Below are positions 1 through 11,990 of a stretch of 64,000 nucleotides of DNA, one piece after another. The position numbers and the translations under genes are program-made. The DNA comes from Chrysaora quinquecirrha. Its lineage: Eukaryota; Cnidaria; Scyphozoa; Semaeostomeae; Pelagiidae. Each line of letters starts with the position of its first letter. Within the stretch, counting starts at the first letter, position 1. The notes beneath the pieces were generated by a model. The model was not told the DNA's origin. It saw only the letters and a list, made by a program, of their open reading frames with translations, and made no database searches. The stretch lies in contig JACTAT010000013.1 of assembly GCA_014526335.1 (NCBI GenBank), positions 3,631,987 through 3,695,986 of the forward strand, in the 5' to 3' direction.

Positions 1-3000
1 TGTCAGTTGGTTTTCTGATCGGATTGCTTATTGGTGTAGAAGAGGAGTCAACAGTGTCACCAGACTGTATCTGCTTGTACTTGTAAGGATCTAAGGCTCC
101 CAGCAAACCAAGCACTCGTATGGCCTTTAATGAATAAATCAATATATCAAGTATAACCTAAGTATAACCTACAAAATTCAGACAGACTAATATTCTTATC
201 TGTAAATACATGTTAGAATAATGGGGAATTGTTGTTCTTTGTGTAGCCTACAATCATCACCAAAATATTGGGGACACTATCTTATAAGGATGTTTTACCT
301 TGAAAACCTGATCCCATTACAATATATTTGGGTAATTAGATCCCCCTCCCGTCCCCCCGAATAAACGTTGGGACAACTGACAAGGAGGGGGTATGCGTCT
401 TTAGAGCGAGAATTTTGAAAAAATTCGAAGTGTCCCAGCATTTTTGGCGAGGATTGTATGGGAAGACTCAGGCACTTCGAATAAGTGTGCGTGGAAACTA
501 CATTTCTACAGTTCTTTGATGTGTCTGACTTTGCACGTAGGCTATGCTATCTTCGTATAGAAGTTGGTTATTGCTATTGTTCACTAAAAGTAACTTCCCA
601 AAAGAAGATAAACATGGATTTTTAATGCTCCTCACCTCTTTACGAATTCCAGGTGACTGTTCAGTTTTCAAGAAAATTATGAGAACTTCAAGGAGATTTG
701 GATACTTTTTATAGGGCTCAACAACATATCTATGAAACAAGGTAATATCTTATGGCATCGTACAGCATCACAGAAGCATAGTAATCTACAGTCTTTAATG
801 TCTTTTTGTATTGACAAGATGTCATTTCATTACAACTCTATATCCAGTAACGAGTTAAGTAGTTAAAATACACGGAGACATATCAGAAAGATTTTCTTAC
901 CCGGTACTTTCAACCAGCTGTCCAAATGTCCATAATGCAACCTTGACAATAAAGAAATGAGAAATTCAAGCAAAAGCTAGAGAAAATTTCTGGAACGAGC
1001 AGTCGGTTTGATACACTGCCAAACGGGTTAGTATAAGCACTGTCACTTTGCGGGATTAGCGTTTCAGCTATGGTCTTAGCAATCCTTGTAAGAGATGAGA
1101 GGGTCAGAATATGAGAATAATAAGACTTTCAAGGACATATTATTGCTTGAGATTGCACTATGAACACTATTCTCAGTCAAATAATGTAAAACTTTTCGAT
1201 ATTCTACAATTTCATCCTGTTATATGAGGATTTTGATAAAATCATCCTGATGTTTAGAGAATTTCAGGACCAAAACTCACCCATATGGACGGCACATACC
1301 CGTACCCAAATTATATTTAGTACCCTTCTAGACCAAAAAAGATATTTCAAATTCAGACATTTGTAAGATTTCACGGCATTCGTTGTAACTTAACATAGAT
1401 AAACATCTCAGACCATGAGTTAATTCTGAATAATGGGAAAGTATTACCTCTCTCTTGACAAGCGATGATGCATCTTGCAGCATTTCAATAATCACAGTGA
1501 AGAGTTCATCAACATTCTTCCGCATTTCACCTCCACTTACCTAAGAAAAGATTAAGTTATGGCAATGATAAAGCGATCCTTACCTAAGAAAAGATTAATT
1601 TATGGTAATGATTAAGCAATCCAGAGAAGGCAATATAGGGTTTAAAGCGGTGCTAAACAAACAAAATCTTAATCGTACTTGAGCGAGATCTCCAATGGTT
1701 TGTAAGACACTTGTGACAACTCCTGGATTCGGGTCCTGGTCTTTCAGTTTGGGAATCAAAGCCTACGAAATAAAACAGAAAATATAGATGAACATTTCAC
1801 GATGTATTGTCATAAAATTAATAAAAGCAGTATATCTAGTAGGAAGATTAAGCAGTTAGAAAAGAAGGACACGTGCTTACTCTAAGAATTGGCTCCATGT
1901 ATGGTTTAATCAGCCGTGGAGCATTTGACACAAGATGACCAAGCATCAATGCGCTCTGTTCCTTATTTCGACCAATGCCACTATATTCTAGCTCTGTTAG
2001 GATCTAAAGAAAAACGAAAAAAGCAGTAAATCAAAGAGAACAACCAAAAAGACAAGCAATCAAGCAAAAAGACAACTTTGCCATAAGACAATATTTTCTG
2101 ATACCGAAGAATGAACAACATATTATAGTGATGATCGGTTCCGTAGAATTAGATGAGCAAGGTCAAAATTTCGCTTAAGGTTCTGGAGTCAGTCTGTCTG
2201 TCTATCAAGACCAAAAACGACGGTGATATGCATACATAAAGATTTTGATTTCTCGCTCGTAATCCCAAGTCAAATTGATTATCCCAGTTACTTTTGCATT
2301 GATTCGTGTTCATATCTTATATGATTAGCTATTTACGATCACGTTTACGTTTATATTCTACCATCACATATTGCTTCGACCAAATGATAAAGACCCTGAT
2401 CAAACAATTAAACATTTTTGTCAAAACATTTGAAGTTTTCATGCCAAGCAAGCAGTTTTAAGAGTTTGGCAACGCAGTAAAACATTGCTCTTCAAAATTT
2501 TTGTTTGCATGAAGCAATGTCTTTGAAGTTTTGAAAAAATATCACAAAGCAAATTATGCTTGTCAAGCAATGTTTTATCACGTGGCCAAACGTTCAAACC
2601 TTGCTTGATACGCAAATTTCAGATGTTTGACATGTTTGACTGTTTGGACAAGGTCTATAATCTAGAGAATGTTTGGCGAAAAAGGGTTTCTGTATTATGT
2701 TTTCAACCGTAACGACACAGATACGATGCAAAGCTATTGGTTAACACAAACAAACCTGAATCAGTGTTTTTCTCAATGAAGGAAGAATGTAAGCTGGATT
2801 GTAACTGCTCAGTCTTCCAATGGTGCTCAATGAAAGTTCTCTTATTGTGAATTCTTCATCGTTCAAGGCAACGAAAAGTGCTTGCAGGTTTTCTGCCTGG
2901 GCTAAGTGAGCATCAAATCTCTCGTCCAAAGAAGCAAGAACACAATATCTGATATCGGGATCTAGGAGAGATAAACAATTAATCATTTTTCATTTTAGGA

Positions 3001-3013
3001 CGCTCGGTATCAC

Positions 3014-3052
<39 letters not shown>

Positions 3053-3068
3053 TATCATCATCATCATT

Positions 3069-3162
<94 letters not shown>

Positions 3163-3223
3163 GCATCATCATAAGCAACATTACTATCATCGTCATCATC
3201 GTCATCGTCTTCATCATAATCAT

Positions 3224-3293
<70 letters not shown>

Positions 3294-4984
3294 GTCATCA
3301 TCATCGTCATCATCATGGCTCAAGTCAATCCTAACATCTGAATATTCTGGTTACACAAAGTACAACATTGCGAAAAAGACATTGATTCATATACAAAATC
3401 AAAGTCATAAAGGAAATAGGAAGGGAGTTACGGATTTAATCCAGGGTTACTGAATCATTTATATGTCTTACCAGGATCTGTAATGCCAACAGTAAGAAGT
3501 TTACTCAGCACTTCGGACACAACTTGTGTGCTAGCAGCACTCATAGAGTATTGATGCACTGTCTTGCTGGGAACAACCATTGGCTAAAATAAAAGATAAC
3601 TACAGATAAGTAAACAGTACCATCAGCGTTTCTGATTTCGAAGATCACACAGAGCTAGCATTAAGGAGTCATAGACATCCGCTAACTCTTCTTCTCGCTC
3701 AAAAGATTTTTCATTTCCCTCGTTAAGAATGCATATGCAAATTCTGTCTTGCATCTTGAATATTCCTTCCATCGAACAAAGTTTTATTTCGATAAAGGGA
3801 ATTGAGACTGTATTGCAGTTGAAAACCACCAACTATGCCTAGGGGTACTCCCATTCAGGAATAATAGGGGGCCCAGTCAGGGCTAAAAAGGGCCAAAGCT
3901 TAAGTTTTCAATATAGCTTTCAAATGGTAATGGCAGTTTAAAAGGCTAAAAATCATTTTGTTGTAAGTTTGCTTACATTCAAAAACACAAAAGCTTGTAA
4001 ACTAGAGTCAAAGAAAATTACATGTTAAGGGTAGTGACTATCAAAAAAGCCCATAGGTGCATTATCACTTCTGTATTTCTATAAATTAGGCAATTTGTTA
4101 GGCCATTTGGTAGCCATTTTGTAAGACCCTCAAACCGACTAGACCCCCCATCAAGCCTCGATGGTAGCAGCCCCGGGCTCAGATGCTTTCGATCCCCTGG
4201 ACAAAGATTGATGTAAAACCTGCCCGCTATTACAAGTCCTCACAGTTTTGAGTTCAATTTCCCAGAGCTAGAGCTAGAGAATGCAAGTTGGAAATTAAGG
4301 TATTCTTGTAGCTTACATGAGGTGTTGGAGTCAAAAGGCAGGAGCAGGTACGAACAGCCTCCATCCGGATTTCTTTATGTTCACTTGATAGGAAATTATC
4401 AGCACAGTGCGTCACAAACTTGGTCAAGGTGTGTCCTGGTGAGAAGAATAGGAATACACAAGAATTTCAATGTCAAGCAAAAACCGAAAGCAACGTTGAT
4501 GTAAGATGGTATGAGAATCTGAAAGTTAATCCGAGTCTAAAACGGAACGTAATTAAAGGCTTGTTTGACGAATGAGAACCTGCACCAAATAGAACAGAAA
4601 GTGCCTATGAATTCTAATAGACTCCTGCCTAAGAAATTCAAAAGGTGCGTTTCTGAACGAAACAGGGCGGGAGAATTTTGTGTACAATCGTTTAGAAAGA
4701 TCAGTACGGAGGGCAGATGAAAGAGGATCCACATTAATACACTTAATGAAAGATTGCTGTCATTGTGTGCACAGAGAATAGGAACTCCTGAAAATGACTA
4801 ATAAGAGTGGTTTAGTTTAAACTTGCTTCACGTGCAGTGCGAATACAGCATCCATAAACCGTACATGAAACATGGTAATAGAATAAGAATAATGTTCTAC
4901 CTTCAAAATCAAACGTTCCAAGGGTTCTTAACGCAAGTGTTGTCATTGTGATGTCATCGTCTGAGAAACTAAAGTGCGAAGAAC
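1..4984 (-). CDS. MTOR: mTOR exons 13-22 (central HEAT region; last visible exon truncated by window edge)
   Basis: Exon coordinates: 4901-4984, 4317-4435, 3472-3583, 2756-2961, 1881-2003, 1679-1762, 1448-1540, 901-941, 636-729, <1-124. Exon 16 (2756-2961) encodes the most conserved stretch, [19 protein letters not shown] followed by [16 protein letters not shown]. Exon 20 is a 41-nt micro-exon ([13 protein letters not shown]) joined in phase to exon 21 ([17 protein letters not shown]). Exon 22 starts [17 protein letters not shown] and continues beyond base 1. Exon 19 has a duplicated acceptor site upstream (see repeat at 1536-1623). Confidence 0.95.
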
Positions 4985-7900
4985 CTAGGAGAGGAAATCA
5001 ATACACATTACCAAACTAATGTCACTAAAACTTTTACTATATAGACGATATGGTATAAGGCTCTTGGTACTCCTTCTGTGGGTCCATAATAGGATCCTAC
5101 AGGCATTGACATGCATGGGCCCCAGTTACATAATGCTGGCATGCCTTGTCCCATCTTGAATTTTGTACTTGATAGGGCTTTCAGTTACTCTGGAGGCGAT
5201 ATGAAAGCCAAGATGGGACACGGCGGCACAGTGTAATCATGCCAATCCGATACATGACGCTTTGAAGCCTTGTTTTCCTATTGTTTTGCAAAATTATGTG
5301 AGGCATATCTGCGAAAGAGCTGCTGTAGCGTCTCAGGGTAACTGCAATCATCGTGATGAAAACCATGGCGCTGTGCTCGGGTATAACTGATGGGCAAAAT
5401 CTTATGACGGCACGAAAATCAAAACACAGCGACATCATTCTGGCGCATGGTAAAGGCCTGGATAAACTAGGAAACATATCCTCTCGGTGTCTCCCAGTTT
5501 AGCCACCTCGAAACTTTGTAGCGCGCGACAAATTTGTAACGAGAAACACGCAAAAGAAACATTGCCTGTCTCAGCGGCTCGGGGGACATTCGCATGTTTA
5601 GTTACGCTGGGAGACACGCCGAATACAATGTCCCACGCGACATGTCTCCTAGTTTAGCCACAGCTCAATTGGGGCCATAATGAAACACAAACCTGACGGT
5701 GTTGGCAGAGGTGCTGCACTTTTTGGCATACCAGGATGACGCAGCGGCATGTGCATTAGAATATTTGACAACATATGAAGCAAACCATCTAAGATGAGAA
5801 ATGGAATTAGAATAATGAGGAATCGGGTTATCATAACTTTAGAAATTCGAACGAAAATTTGATATTGGAAAAATTTGGCTTGTGATAAAAAATAATTATT
5901 CACCTTGAATATGCTTTTTTGATGTTGGAATTAGGTTTGCAAGATCTCTAAGACAAGCTGTAAGCGCTGGGCTGGAAAAATAATTGCAAATAGGTGAAAC
6001 ATAACTGCAAGGACTCGTGTGAGGCAAGGAAAAGGCCAAGTACGGCTAGGTGTTTGAATTGTGATCACAGACTCCCATAGGCCTGTACGGGGCGTTCGGC
6101 TTTTCAAGAGTAAAATCTATTTTAGCGTACATTGGTTTGGCCAGTTTATGGTAAAACAACCATAAGGCCCTGGCCAAAAGATGAAAAATTGTTGGTCAAG
6201 CTTCTAAATTTTGCTTGTCAAATAAAACTGTTTCTTCGTTTGGCCACATCAAAAAATATTGCTCATCAAACAATTTTTGGTTACATCAAGCAGAAAATGT
6301 TTTCTAAGTTTTTCAAAAACATTGCCAAGCAAGTTCTTCTTGTCAAGAAATGTTTGGGATGGGGCCAAATGTTCAATCATTGTTTGAAAGCAAATTTCAA
6401 ATGTTTGACCAACAATGTTTGATGGTTTGGCCAGGGCCTTATGGTTGTTGTTCATTTCTAATAGGGTAAACGTTTCTGTCAAAATCTCTCGCCAAATAAA
6501 ATTAACTTTTACTGAATTTTAAAAAATGAATACATTGCCCCCTCGAGATAAGTTACTTCAAAGAGAAAATGAAATGAAAATGAAATGAAAATGAAAAGAA
6601 ATACCTTAGACCAACTCCAAGCATTTGGTCAATTATCTCTTTAAATACAGAATCTTTACTTGCCATTTTTGTTCCAACAGCTTTTGCAATCATGCTTACA
6701 CAGGCAAATATCATGGGATCAACTGATGTAGGCTTTCTCCTAAATAATCAACAAAATTCTTAGTCAATGATACACAGAGAAAATGATTATATAGAACAGA
6801 AAAATAGGGACAGTCTTATATTAAAGGCTTGGGCTGTGGCGTAGCCAAGGGGGAGCACAGGGGGGCATTGGTAAAGGTGATATGGTGCTTTAGCGCCAGT
6901 CGCTAGGATCTCAGTAGTACGTTAACTAATCGAGACCTCGACCCTCGCTGTGACGCTATCGATCGAGGCTGGGCTCGAACCCTGATCACACTGAGCTTCT
7001 GACACCACGAGTCAGCTGGATTACACCACGATGCCACAGCCCCCCTCAATCATATGCGAGATAGGTTAATTATATCGTGCAGAACTTACTTATGCCCCAA
7101 GTCTTTATTCGGTAATGATCCTTTGATATGTTCAAGCACATTTCTCCAGTTTCTCCAATGAGGGATGATATCAACTTTTACAGCCACTGCTAATAAACCA
7201 ATAGCTTCAAAAGCAGCTGATCTTTCCTTCTCCTGCAAAAGAACAAAAAAGTCTCAATTTCAGTGAAAACAAGAATAATGAAGCACAAAGATCGTAGAAA
7301 TTACAATGAAAATCATATAACTAGAAACTTACCCTTTTATTAAGGCACTGATTCATATAAACAATAGTACCTGAAAGATGCCTGAAAGGGATAATAAAAA
7401 CTTGATCAGTTAACTATCAAATCAACTGATTAGGTGATTGCTTGACTGATTGATTGTTTGGCTGAAAGACTCGTGACTACACTGTAAAGGCCTGGCTAAA
7501 GTAGGAGATATATCGCACGCGACATTGTCGCTCGTGACATGTCCTCTTGATGTCTCCCAGTTTAGCCACCTCGGAAATTTTGCTGCGTGCGACAAAAGAA
7601 ACATTTCTTGTCTCCACAACTCGAGGACATGTTGCTCACTTGTCACTCGCATGTTTAGCCACCCTGGGAGACATGCCAAATTCAATGTCATGTGCGTCAT
7701 GTTTCCTAGCTTAGCCACAGCTTAAGAGTCGTTGGACAACCAAGAACTTATCAAAATATTGCTAAGCTGGTTCAGTCTTTCATTATGACTGCAACGTGTT
7801 ATTCTTTCCCATAGCTAAGTCCACGATTCGATTCTCAAGCATGTGGGGACTCATGAGTGCTATCAGCAAATGCTGGCGCTCTTTGCAGTCAAAGCTACGA

Positions 7901-10900
7901 AGAAATGTATGGTTGGGTATACTTCTGTATGGATGTTTTCAATTCAACCATAATCAATAGAAAAATAGGTAGTGTTTTCACTATTGACTACGATTCTACA
8001 GTAGAACATCTATTAATGAGGATCTCTATACACAACGGACACTTCCAAACAGCAGACAAAAACTATTGTCCGAACAAAATGTAAACATATATGTAAACAA
8101 GCTTCAATATAGCGTAAAACAATCTACAACTGTCAGTAACATTAACTCGAAAGGTATCCACTACGAAGAGGTTCCAATGAAAATCCAAATAAACTCACCA
8201 TTTCACAAACTCTTTTGGTTTAAAAGCAGCAAGCTGTGGTAGCAATGTTAGCAGGGTTTGCTGAACTAAACTGCTTCGTAAGTTTCTGTATTTCATCACA
8301 AGGTGTGAGACCTGAAATGAAATATAAAATGCAAAAAGTATTAACAGAAAACAATTTCGTACTGCTCAAAGACTATTTTGAATCATGAGTTCCGATAAGA
8401 TTTCATGTGAAATACCAAAGGTTAACCTTCTTGGCTAGATTTTTGAGAAAAAACTAGTTAGAGTGAAAACTGCGACACATATCAAACCTCTTTGAACTTG
8501 TCGTCCATAAATTCTTTGCAGTAACGGCTGTGTGAATGAGGCATATTATGCGTGGCGCTGCTTAGCAGAGGTAGCAATGATCTCTGATGCTGACTTCCTT
8601 GTGAGAAGAATTTCGTTCCTTTTGATGACCAGGATAGCTCTGCGACACTTGTATTCCTGACAGGGCTGTCGCTGTAAATCTCTTCCATTTGCTGGCGTAG
8701 TCTCTGAATTAAAAAAACATATTTTATCGTCAAAGCCTGGTTCCTACATCGTCGTAAGCGACGATCGTGGCAGCGATGTGCATCTTGCCGCATAATCGTA
8801 AGCAACAGGGACGACGAAGATACAGGAAAATCCATAAGAAGCTGTTGTAAGCGCCCAGCGGCAATATGGGGATATTTTTTAAAGCATGGGGACATTTTTA
8901 AAGCATGTCATCGTCGATGATCAAAAGCATTTCCATATCAAATTATCCCATGTTGTCGAAAGAGACAACAAAACTTAACTTCCCCAAAAACAATGCGCAA
9001 CAAATTCAGTTCACTTATGTTTGTCAAGCAATGTTTTATCTTGGGCCAAAAGGAAGCAATGTTTGATAAGCAAATTCCGAATGTTTGATAAACAATGTTT
9101 GGTCATTTACCCACGGCCTCAAATGAATGTAATTAACAATAGAGGTTTCCGTTTCTGTCAGACGGCTTAGCTACGAATTCAACGTCTGCAGCTATGTAAA
9201 ATACGTAACTAAGAAAATTATTCCCAGAATTCCTTTCGAAAATCCTTAATGAAAACAGAAGGCAAAAACGGCGGCCATCTTTTGCGGAAGCGTCTATTAC
9301 CTCTCCTTCACTGCATCCATTTCTAATTAACTCCTGTATGACAAGCAATGATCCATGAGCTTTATCTTCTCTTGACAAAACAACTCCCTTTTCTCTTGTA
9401 CTGGCTGTATCCTCAAACCCGCGTTTGGCTTCATCGTAAACTTGCTAGAATATTAAAAAATGTTAGTTACAAGATTTAGGTCTTTAGCTGAAATCTAAGC
9501 AGTTTGGCATGAGCAATTCAAACAATAGACCATTTCGACAAGCGGCCACCATGGTTTTTTATACCAAGTTTGTTGTTGTTTTATACTAAAACTTTGTGTA
9601 GGTGCCAAGTTTTACTATCATAGAGCTTGTGTTATTGATTTTATTAGCGTTCAAAGTTTATGATTTTATCAGGGCTCAGACATATCAGGGTGATTTTTTT
9701 TAAGAATGTTCAACTCTGGCAAGGAAGCACTGTTTGAACTCTTTCCAATCAAATATTGAAGAGGAAAAATGTAGCTTCACCAACCTGATACCAGTGTCTA
9801 AAATGATTCTTTTTTGTTTCTCTTTGAGCAATAATGGCAAAGCAGGCTCTAAGGGCTTCAACGGCTCCTTCCCTTATGGCAGGCTGTCAAAAAGACAACA
9901 ACAACTTTAGAAAGCATATAATAGAATCAGGAATCAGAGTGCATTTTATTGGGAATTCAACCTGCGAAATACTAGACTTTTCAGAGAGAGTTGGAGTGCA
10001 AAACATTAGAAAGTAATGATATTGGTAGGTTAAAATTTACCAGACTTACCTTTGGGTCTCTTATGGCATTGAAAATATTATCAAAGAATGGCTGAACATG
10101 TTGAAAGAAAAATGCTGGTGCATTTACTGCCAGCTCTTTCAGTACCAAAACCTGAAAATGTAAAACAAAAGTTATTTGAAAGTTGCTATATTAATAATCT
10201 TGCATGATCCAAATTTGTGCTACCTGATTGTCTTTTGTCACTTGCTAGCCTTTACAGGTGCCATAGGGCTCATTTTGCAGAGGAAAAGGTGTCAAGAACA
10301 ACTGTCCCTCAACTTTCCTGTATGAATTTTTAGACAGACCCTACCGAGAGGTGAGAGCTCCAAATCATTGTAGGGGGGTGACAGGGTAGAGGTACCATGG
10401 TACCAGAAGGGGAGTACCTAGTACCAAATTCTGCAAAGGTAGAACCTGATCATTTCAAAATTAAAAATGGCTTTTTGTCAGGGGCCAATTTAATTGACCA
10501 AGGAGAGACTAAAAATTGACACTGTATAAGCAATATGTCCCAAGATCACAAAGTGTGAATTTTGTCAATCTCAATAAAGTAACATAAAATCAAGAACAAG
10601 TTTAATATAATGTATCAATTCAAGTAACTCACAGCATCATGTCTCCTTCCTTCACTTCTATCTCCAGCCAGGTATTCAAGAGCTTTTTTAACTTCAAACT
10701 CAACATAATCAGCAGAAAATGTGCCTCCAACTTGAGCCAGTCTGCCAACAGCTTTAGCTCTCATGATCATGACACCAACATCATTGCAGGGAAGCATGTT
10801 ACGCAAATAATTAGCAAATCTTGAAGTTCTGGTTGCATTTCCACCATCAACTCCTATCAAACTGACTGAAATGGAATGTTTAATTAAAAATTAAATGATG

Positions 10901-11990
10901 CATCAGAAAGTTGGCCTTGTCTTGTGGATTGTAGTTTGGCTTTCATGTGGGATGTGGATTTCAAATCCAATGATGGTTTGACAATAGACCCTGTTTACAA
11001 TATATACTCATAAAACTTATTAAAGGGTGATTCACTCCTTGGAAATCTTGTACACCTTGGCTGGAAATCTAATTGTTTTCATTGAAATCCTTAATACAGG
11101 GCATTTGGCTAATGATATGCTATACATGAACAGGTATGAAAGGGTGGCTCTTGTATTTCAACGGACACCAATTGATATCTGACCAAAGAAGATCAATACA
11201 TGGGAGTAAGGTTTTGGGTCATAATCATTAGGTTTGGGGTCAGAGTTTTGGTCTCTATGCATGTTAAAACAATAGATCTATTACTTAACTTTGTGTCATG
11301 GTGCATGGGGATCTATTTGCAGTGCAACGATAGGGGAATTATTTTTCAAACAATACATGTATTGTTTTTTCAAATAATAGGGTATTTGGTTTTCAGCCAA
11401 TAGAGGTATTGTTTGAAAATAAAAGGATGTTTGTTTTTTTACAATAGGTTATTGTTTTTACACATTAGGGATGTTGTTTTCTATTGTTTTGGCTAAAATC
11501 ATACACACAAGTTCTTTTGTGCATGGGACAGAGTTTGTTTTCCACACAATAGGGATATTGCTTTCTATTGTTTTAGCCAAAATCACACTTAAAAGTTCTT
11601 TTGTGCATGGGACAGAGTTTGTTTTCCACACAATAGGGATATTGCTTTCTATTGTTTTAGCCAAAATCACACACAAAAGTTCTTTTGTGCATGGGACAGA
11701 GTTTCAACCCAGGTTTACCACTCAAGGCTAACTTTTAAGTCTTGGAGCTGTCGCATTTCATACTCACCTATGGCAAGTATTCCTCCTTTTTTATCATTTG
11801 CATCGGAGCTCTGAACCAAGACAAATATTCCATGAATAAGATCATCCATCAACTGAGGACATTGTTCACTTGTTGCTTCTCTAAGCTCAGTTGTGACAAA
11901 GTGAAGCAATTCTTGTGCATACTTTGCTCTGGCCTCATCACTCCTGCTCTTCAAGCCACTCAGAATATGTTGAAGTCTTTGCTGCAGCAT
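1..11990 (-). CDS. MTOR: mTOR serine/threonine kinase, N-terminal 900 residues (gene runs off left edge)
   Basis: Catalytic subunit of TORC1 and TORC2, the nutrient and growth-factor sensing kinase. The window holds the N-terminal HEAT-repeat solenoid only, which in known structures binds Raptor or Rictor. I traced 22 exons by GT-AG sites; their lengths add to 2,701 nt and every junction keeps phase. Diagnostic near-identities to vertebrate mTOR include [63 protein letters not shown] and VVEPYKKYP. The ATG at 11990-11988 is chosen because an in-frame TAG lies 15 nt upstream; relative to human mTOR the N-terminus lacks about 20 low-complexity residues. No frameshift or stop was found in these exons, so this part looks functional. 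FAT, FRB and kinase domains are outside the window. Confidence 0.97.
1536..1623. repeat. 43-bp tandem duplication carrying the mTOR exon 19 acceptor
   Basis: CTTACCTAAGAAAAGATTAA occurs at 1536 and again (last base TTAA kept, then diverging) at 1579. On the minus strand each copy contains CTTTTCTTAG|GTAAG, so the exon 19 acceptor exists twice. Use of the upstream copy would add 43 nt and break the frame. Confidence 0.88.
2391..2658. mobile_element. MITE family B, copy 1
   Basis: Family B elements are about 270-300 bp, rich in CAAACATTGTTTG-type words, with ends CCCTGGCCAAACGATCAAAC and its complement. This copy has GACCCTGATCAAACAATTAA at the left and GACTGTTTGGACAAGGTC at the right, with AAGCAATGTTTTATCACGTG inside. 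In an mTOR intron; diverged. Confidence 0.75.
3011..3315. repeat. (ATC)n microsatellite in an mTOR intron
   Basis: About 300 bp of near-pure ATC triplets with a few interruptions (ATT, GTC, ATAAG). It lies in the intron between exons 16 and 15. The poly-Asp and poly-Met open frames over it are artefacts of the triplet repeat. Confidence 0.97.
5453..5668 (+). mobile_element. MITE family A, copy 1
   Basis: Starts GGCCTGGATAAACTAGG and ends TCTCCTAGTTTAGCCACAG. Inner part has CTCCCAGTTTAGCCACCTCG and GTAGCGCGCGACAAA. Family A elements are about 220-280 bp with inverted ends; no coding capacity. In an mTOR intron. Confidence 0.85.
5693..8703 (-). CDS. MTOR: mTOR exons 6-12 (HEAT repeats)
   Basis: Exon coordinates: 8488-8703, 8199-8311, 7333-7381, 7090-7232, 6605-6739, 5904-5971, 5693-5788. 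Exon 6 replaces the human GFGTK-rich loop with a Ser-rich loop ending in [12 protein letters not shown], equivalent to human CRDLMEEKF. The 49-nt exon 8 ([16 protein letters not shown]) and 68-nt exon 11 ([19 protein letters not shown]) are unusually short, but both keep phase with their neighbours. Exon 12 ends [10 protein letters not shown] plus a short Pro/Ala tail. Confidence 0.94.
6151..6446. mobile_element. MITE family B, copy 2 (best inverted ends)
   Basis: Left end ACCATAAGGCCCTGGCCAAA and right end TTTGGCCAGGGCCTTATGGT are exact complements over 20 bp. Inner words include CAAGCAGAAAATGTTTTC and GCCAAGCAAGTTCTTCTTG. In an mTOR intron. Confidence 0.87.
6834..6875 (+). repeat. GCGTAGCCAAGGGGG element fragments (four sites)
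   Basis: GTGGCGTAGCCAAGGGGGAG here, TCGCGTAGCCAAGGGGGCAC at 63382, the reverse strand TGCCCCCTTGGGTACGAC at 48177 and a related GCCCCTTGCCCCCCCTT near 58960. Probably ends of one degenerate transposon family. Confidence 0.5.
6880..7043 (-). mobile_element. tRNA-derived SINE, copy 1
   Basis: On minus: GCATCGTGGTGTAATCCAGC (A-box-like), then AGGGTTCGAGCCC (perfect B box), then GCGTCACAGCGAGGGTCGAG and ATCCTAGCGACTGGCG. The tRNA-like head plus unrelated body is the SINE plan. No acceptor stem closes, so it is not a tRNA gene. In an mTOR intron. Confidence 0.8.
7486..7726 (+). mobile_element. MITE family A, copy 2
   Basis: Starts GGCCTGGCTAAAGTAGGAG and ends TTTCCTAGCTTAGCCACAG. Shares the inner CTCCCAGTTTAGCCACCTCG with copy 1. 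In an mTOR intron. Confidence 0.85.
8985..9122. mobile_element. MITE family B, copy 3 (right half only)
   Basis: Contains TTTGTCAAGCAATGTTTTAT and ATAAACAATGTTTGGTCA, then ends CCACGGCCT. The left half is absent. In an mTOR intron. Confidence 0.7.
9301..11990 (-). CDS. MTOR: mTOR exons 1-5 (start codon and first HEAT repeats)
   Basis: Exon coordinates: 11768-11990, 10633-10865, 10050-10151, 9785-9883, 9301-9444, giving 267 residues. Exon 1 carries [15 protein letters not shown] and ends in GGILAI; exon 2 has [19 protein letters not shown] and [20 protein letters not shown]; exon 3 has [14 protein letters not shown]; exon 4 has [14 protein letters not shown]; exon 5 has [19 protein letters not shown]. 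Each aligns co-linearly to the human N-terminus. Intron 1 (10866-11767) holds an 84-bp tandem repeat and a dispersed repeat, described separately. Phases: exon 1 ends phase 1, exons 2-5 end phase 0. Confidence 0.95.
9445..9784. other. mTOR intron 4, nothing recognised
   Basis: 340 bp of AT-rich DNA between exons 5 and 4. No open frame, no repeat that I can relate to the families above. Confidence 0.5.
10152..10632. other. mTOR intron 2, nothing recognised
   Basis: 480 bp. A GGTACCATGGTACC palindrome at 10391-10404 and a neighbouring AGTACCTAGTACC are the only structure seen. Confidence 0.5.
11026..11095 (+). repeat. Dispersed repeat shared with 25797-25870
   Basis: GATTCACTCCTTGGAAATCT and TTGTTTTCATTGAAATCC correspond to GATTCACTCCTTGAAATCTC and TTGTTTTCACATAAATCC in the GEN1 intron at 25797-25870. 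About 70 bp, moderately diverged; family unknown. Confidence 0.6.
11458..11706. repeat. 84-bp tandem repeat, three copies, mTOR intron 1
   Basis: The marker TAGGGAT recurs at about 11466, 11550 and 11634. Each unit contains TTCTATTGTTTTGGCTAAAA or its TTTTAGCC variant, then TTCTTTTGTGCATGGGACAG. 84 is a multiple of three, so both strands show periodic open frames with no gene behind them. Confidence 0.93.

Noticed and set aside
2979..3323. Long poly-Asp and poly-Met open frames
   Set aside because: They are the translations of an (ATC)n microsatellite in an mTOR intron. The same applies to the poly-Ser and poly-Met frames at 59193-59565.
6880..7043. Possible tRNA genes with A and B boxes (also 15885-16015, 41370-41460)
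   Set aside because: No acceptor or anticodon stem can be closed, and several diverged copies share a non-tRNA body, so these are SINE heads.
8482..8895. Extension of mTOR exon 6 upstream to about 8895
   Set aside because: The aligned protein begins at the acceptor TTCAG at 8704; the extension has no similarity to mTOR and would break phase with exon 5.
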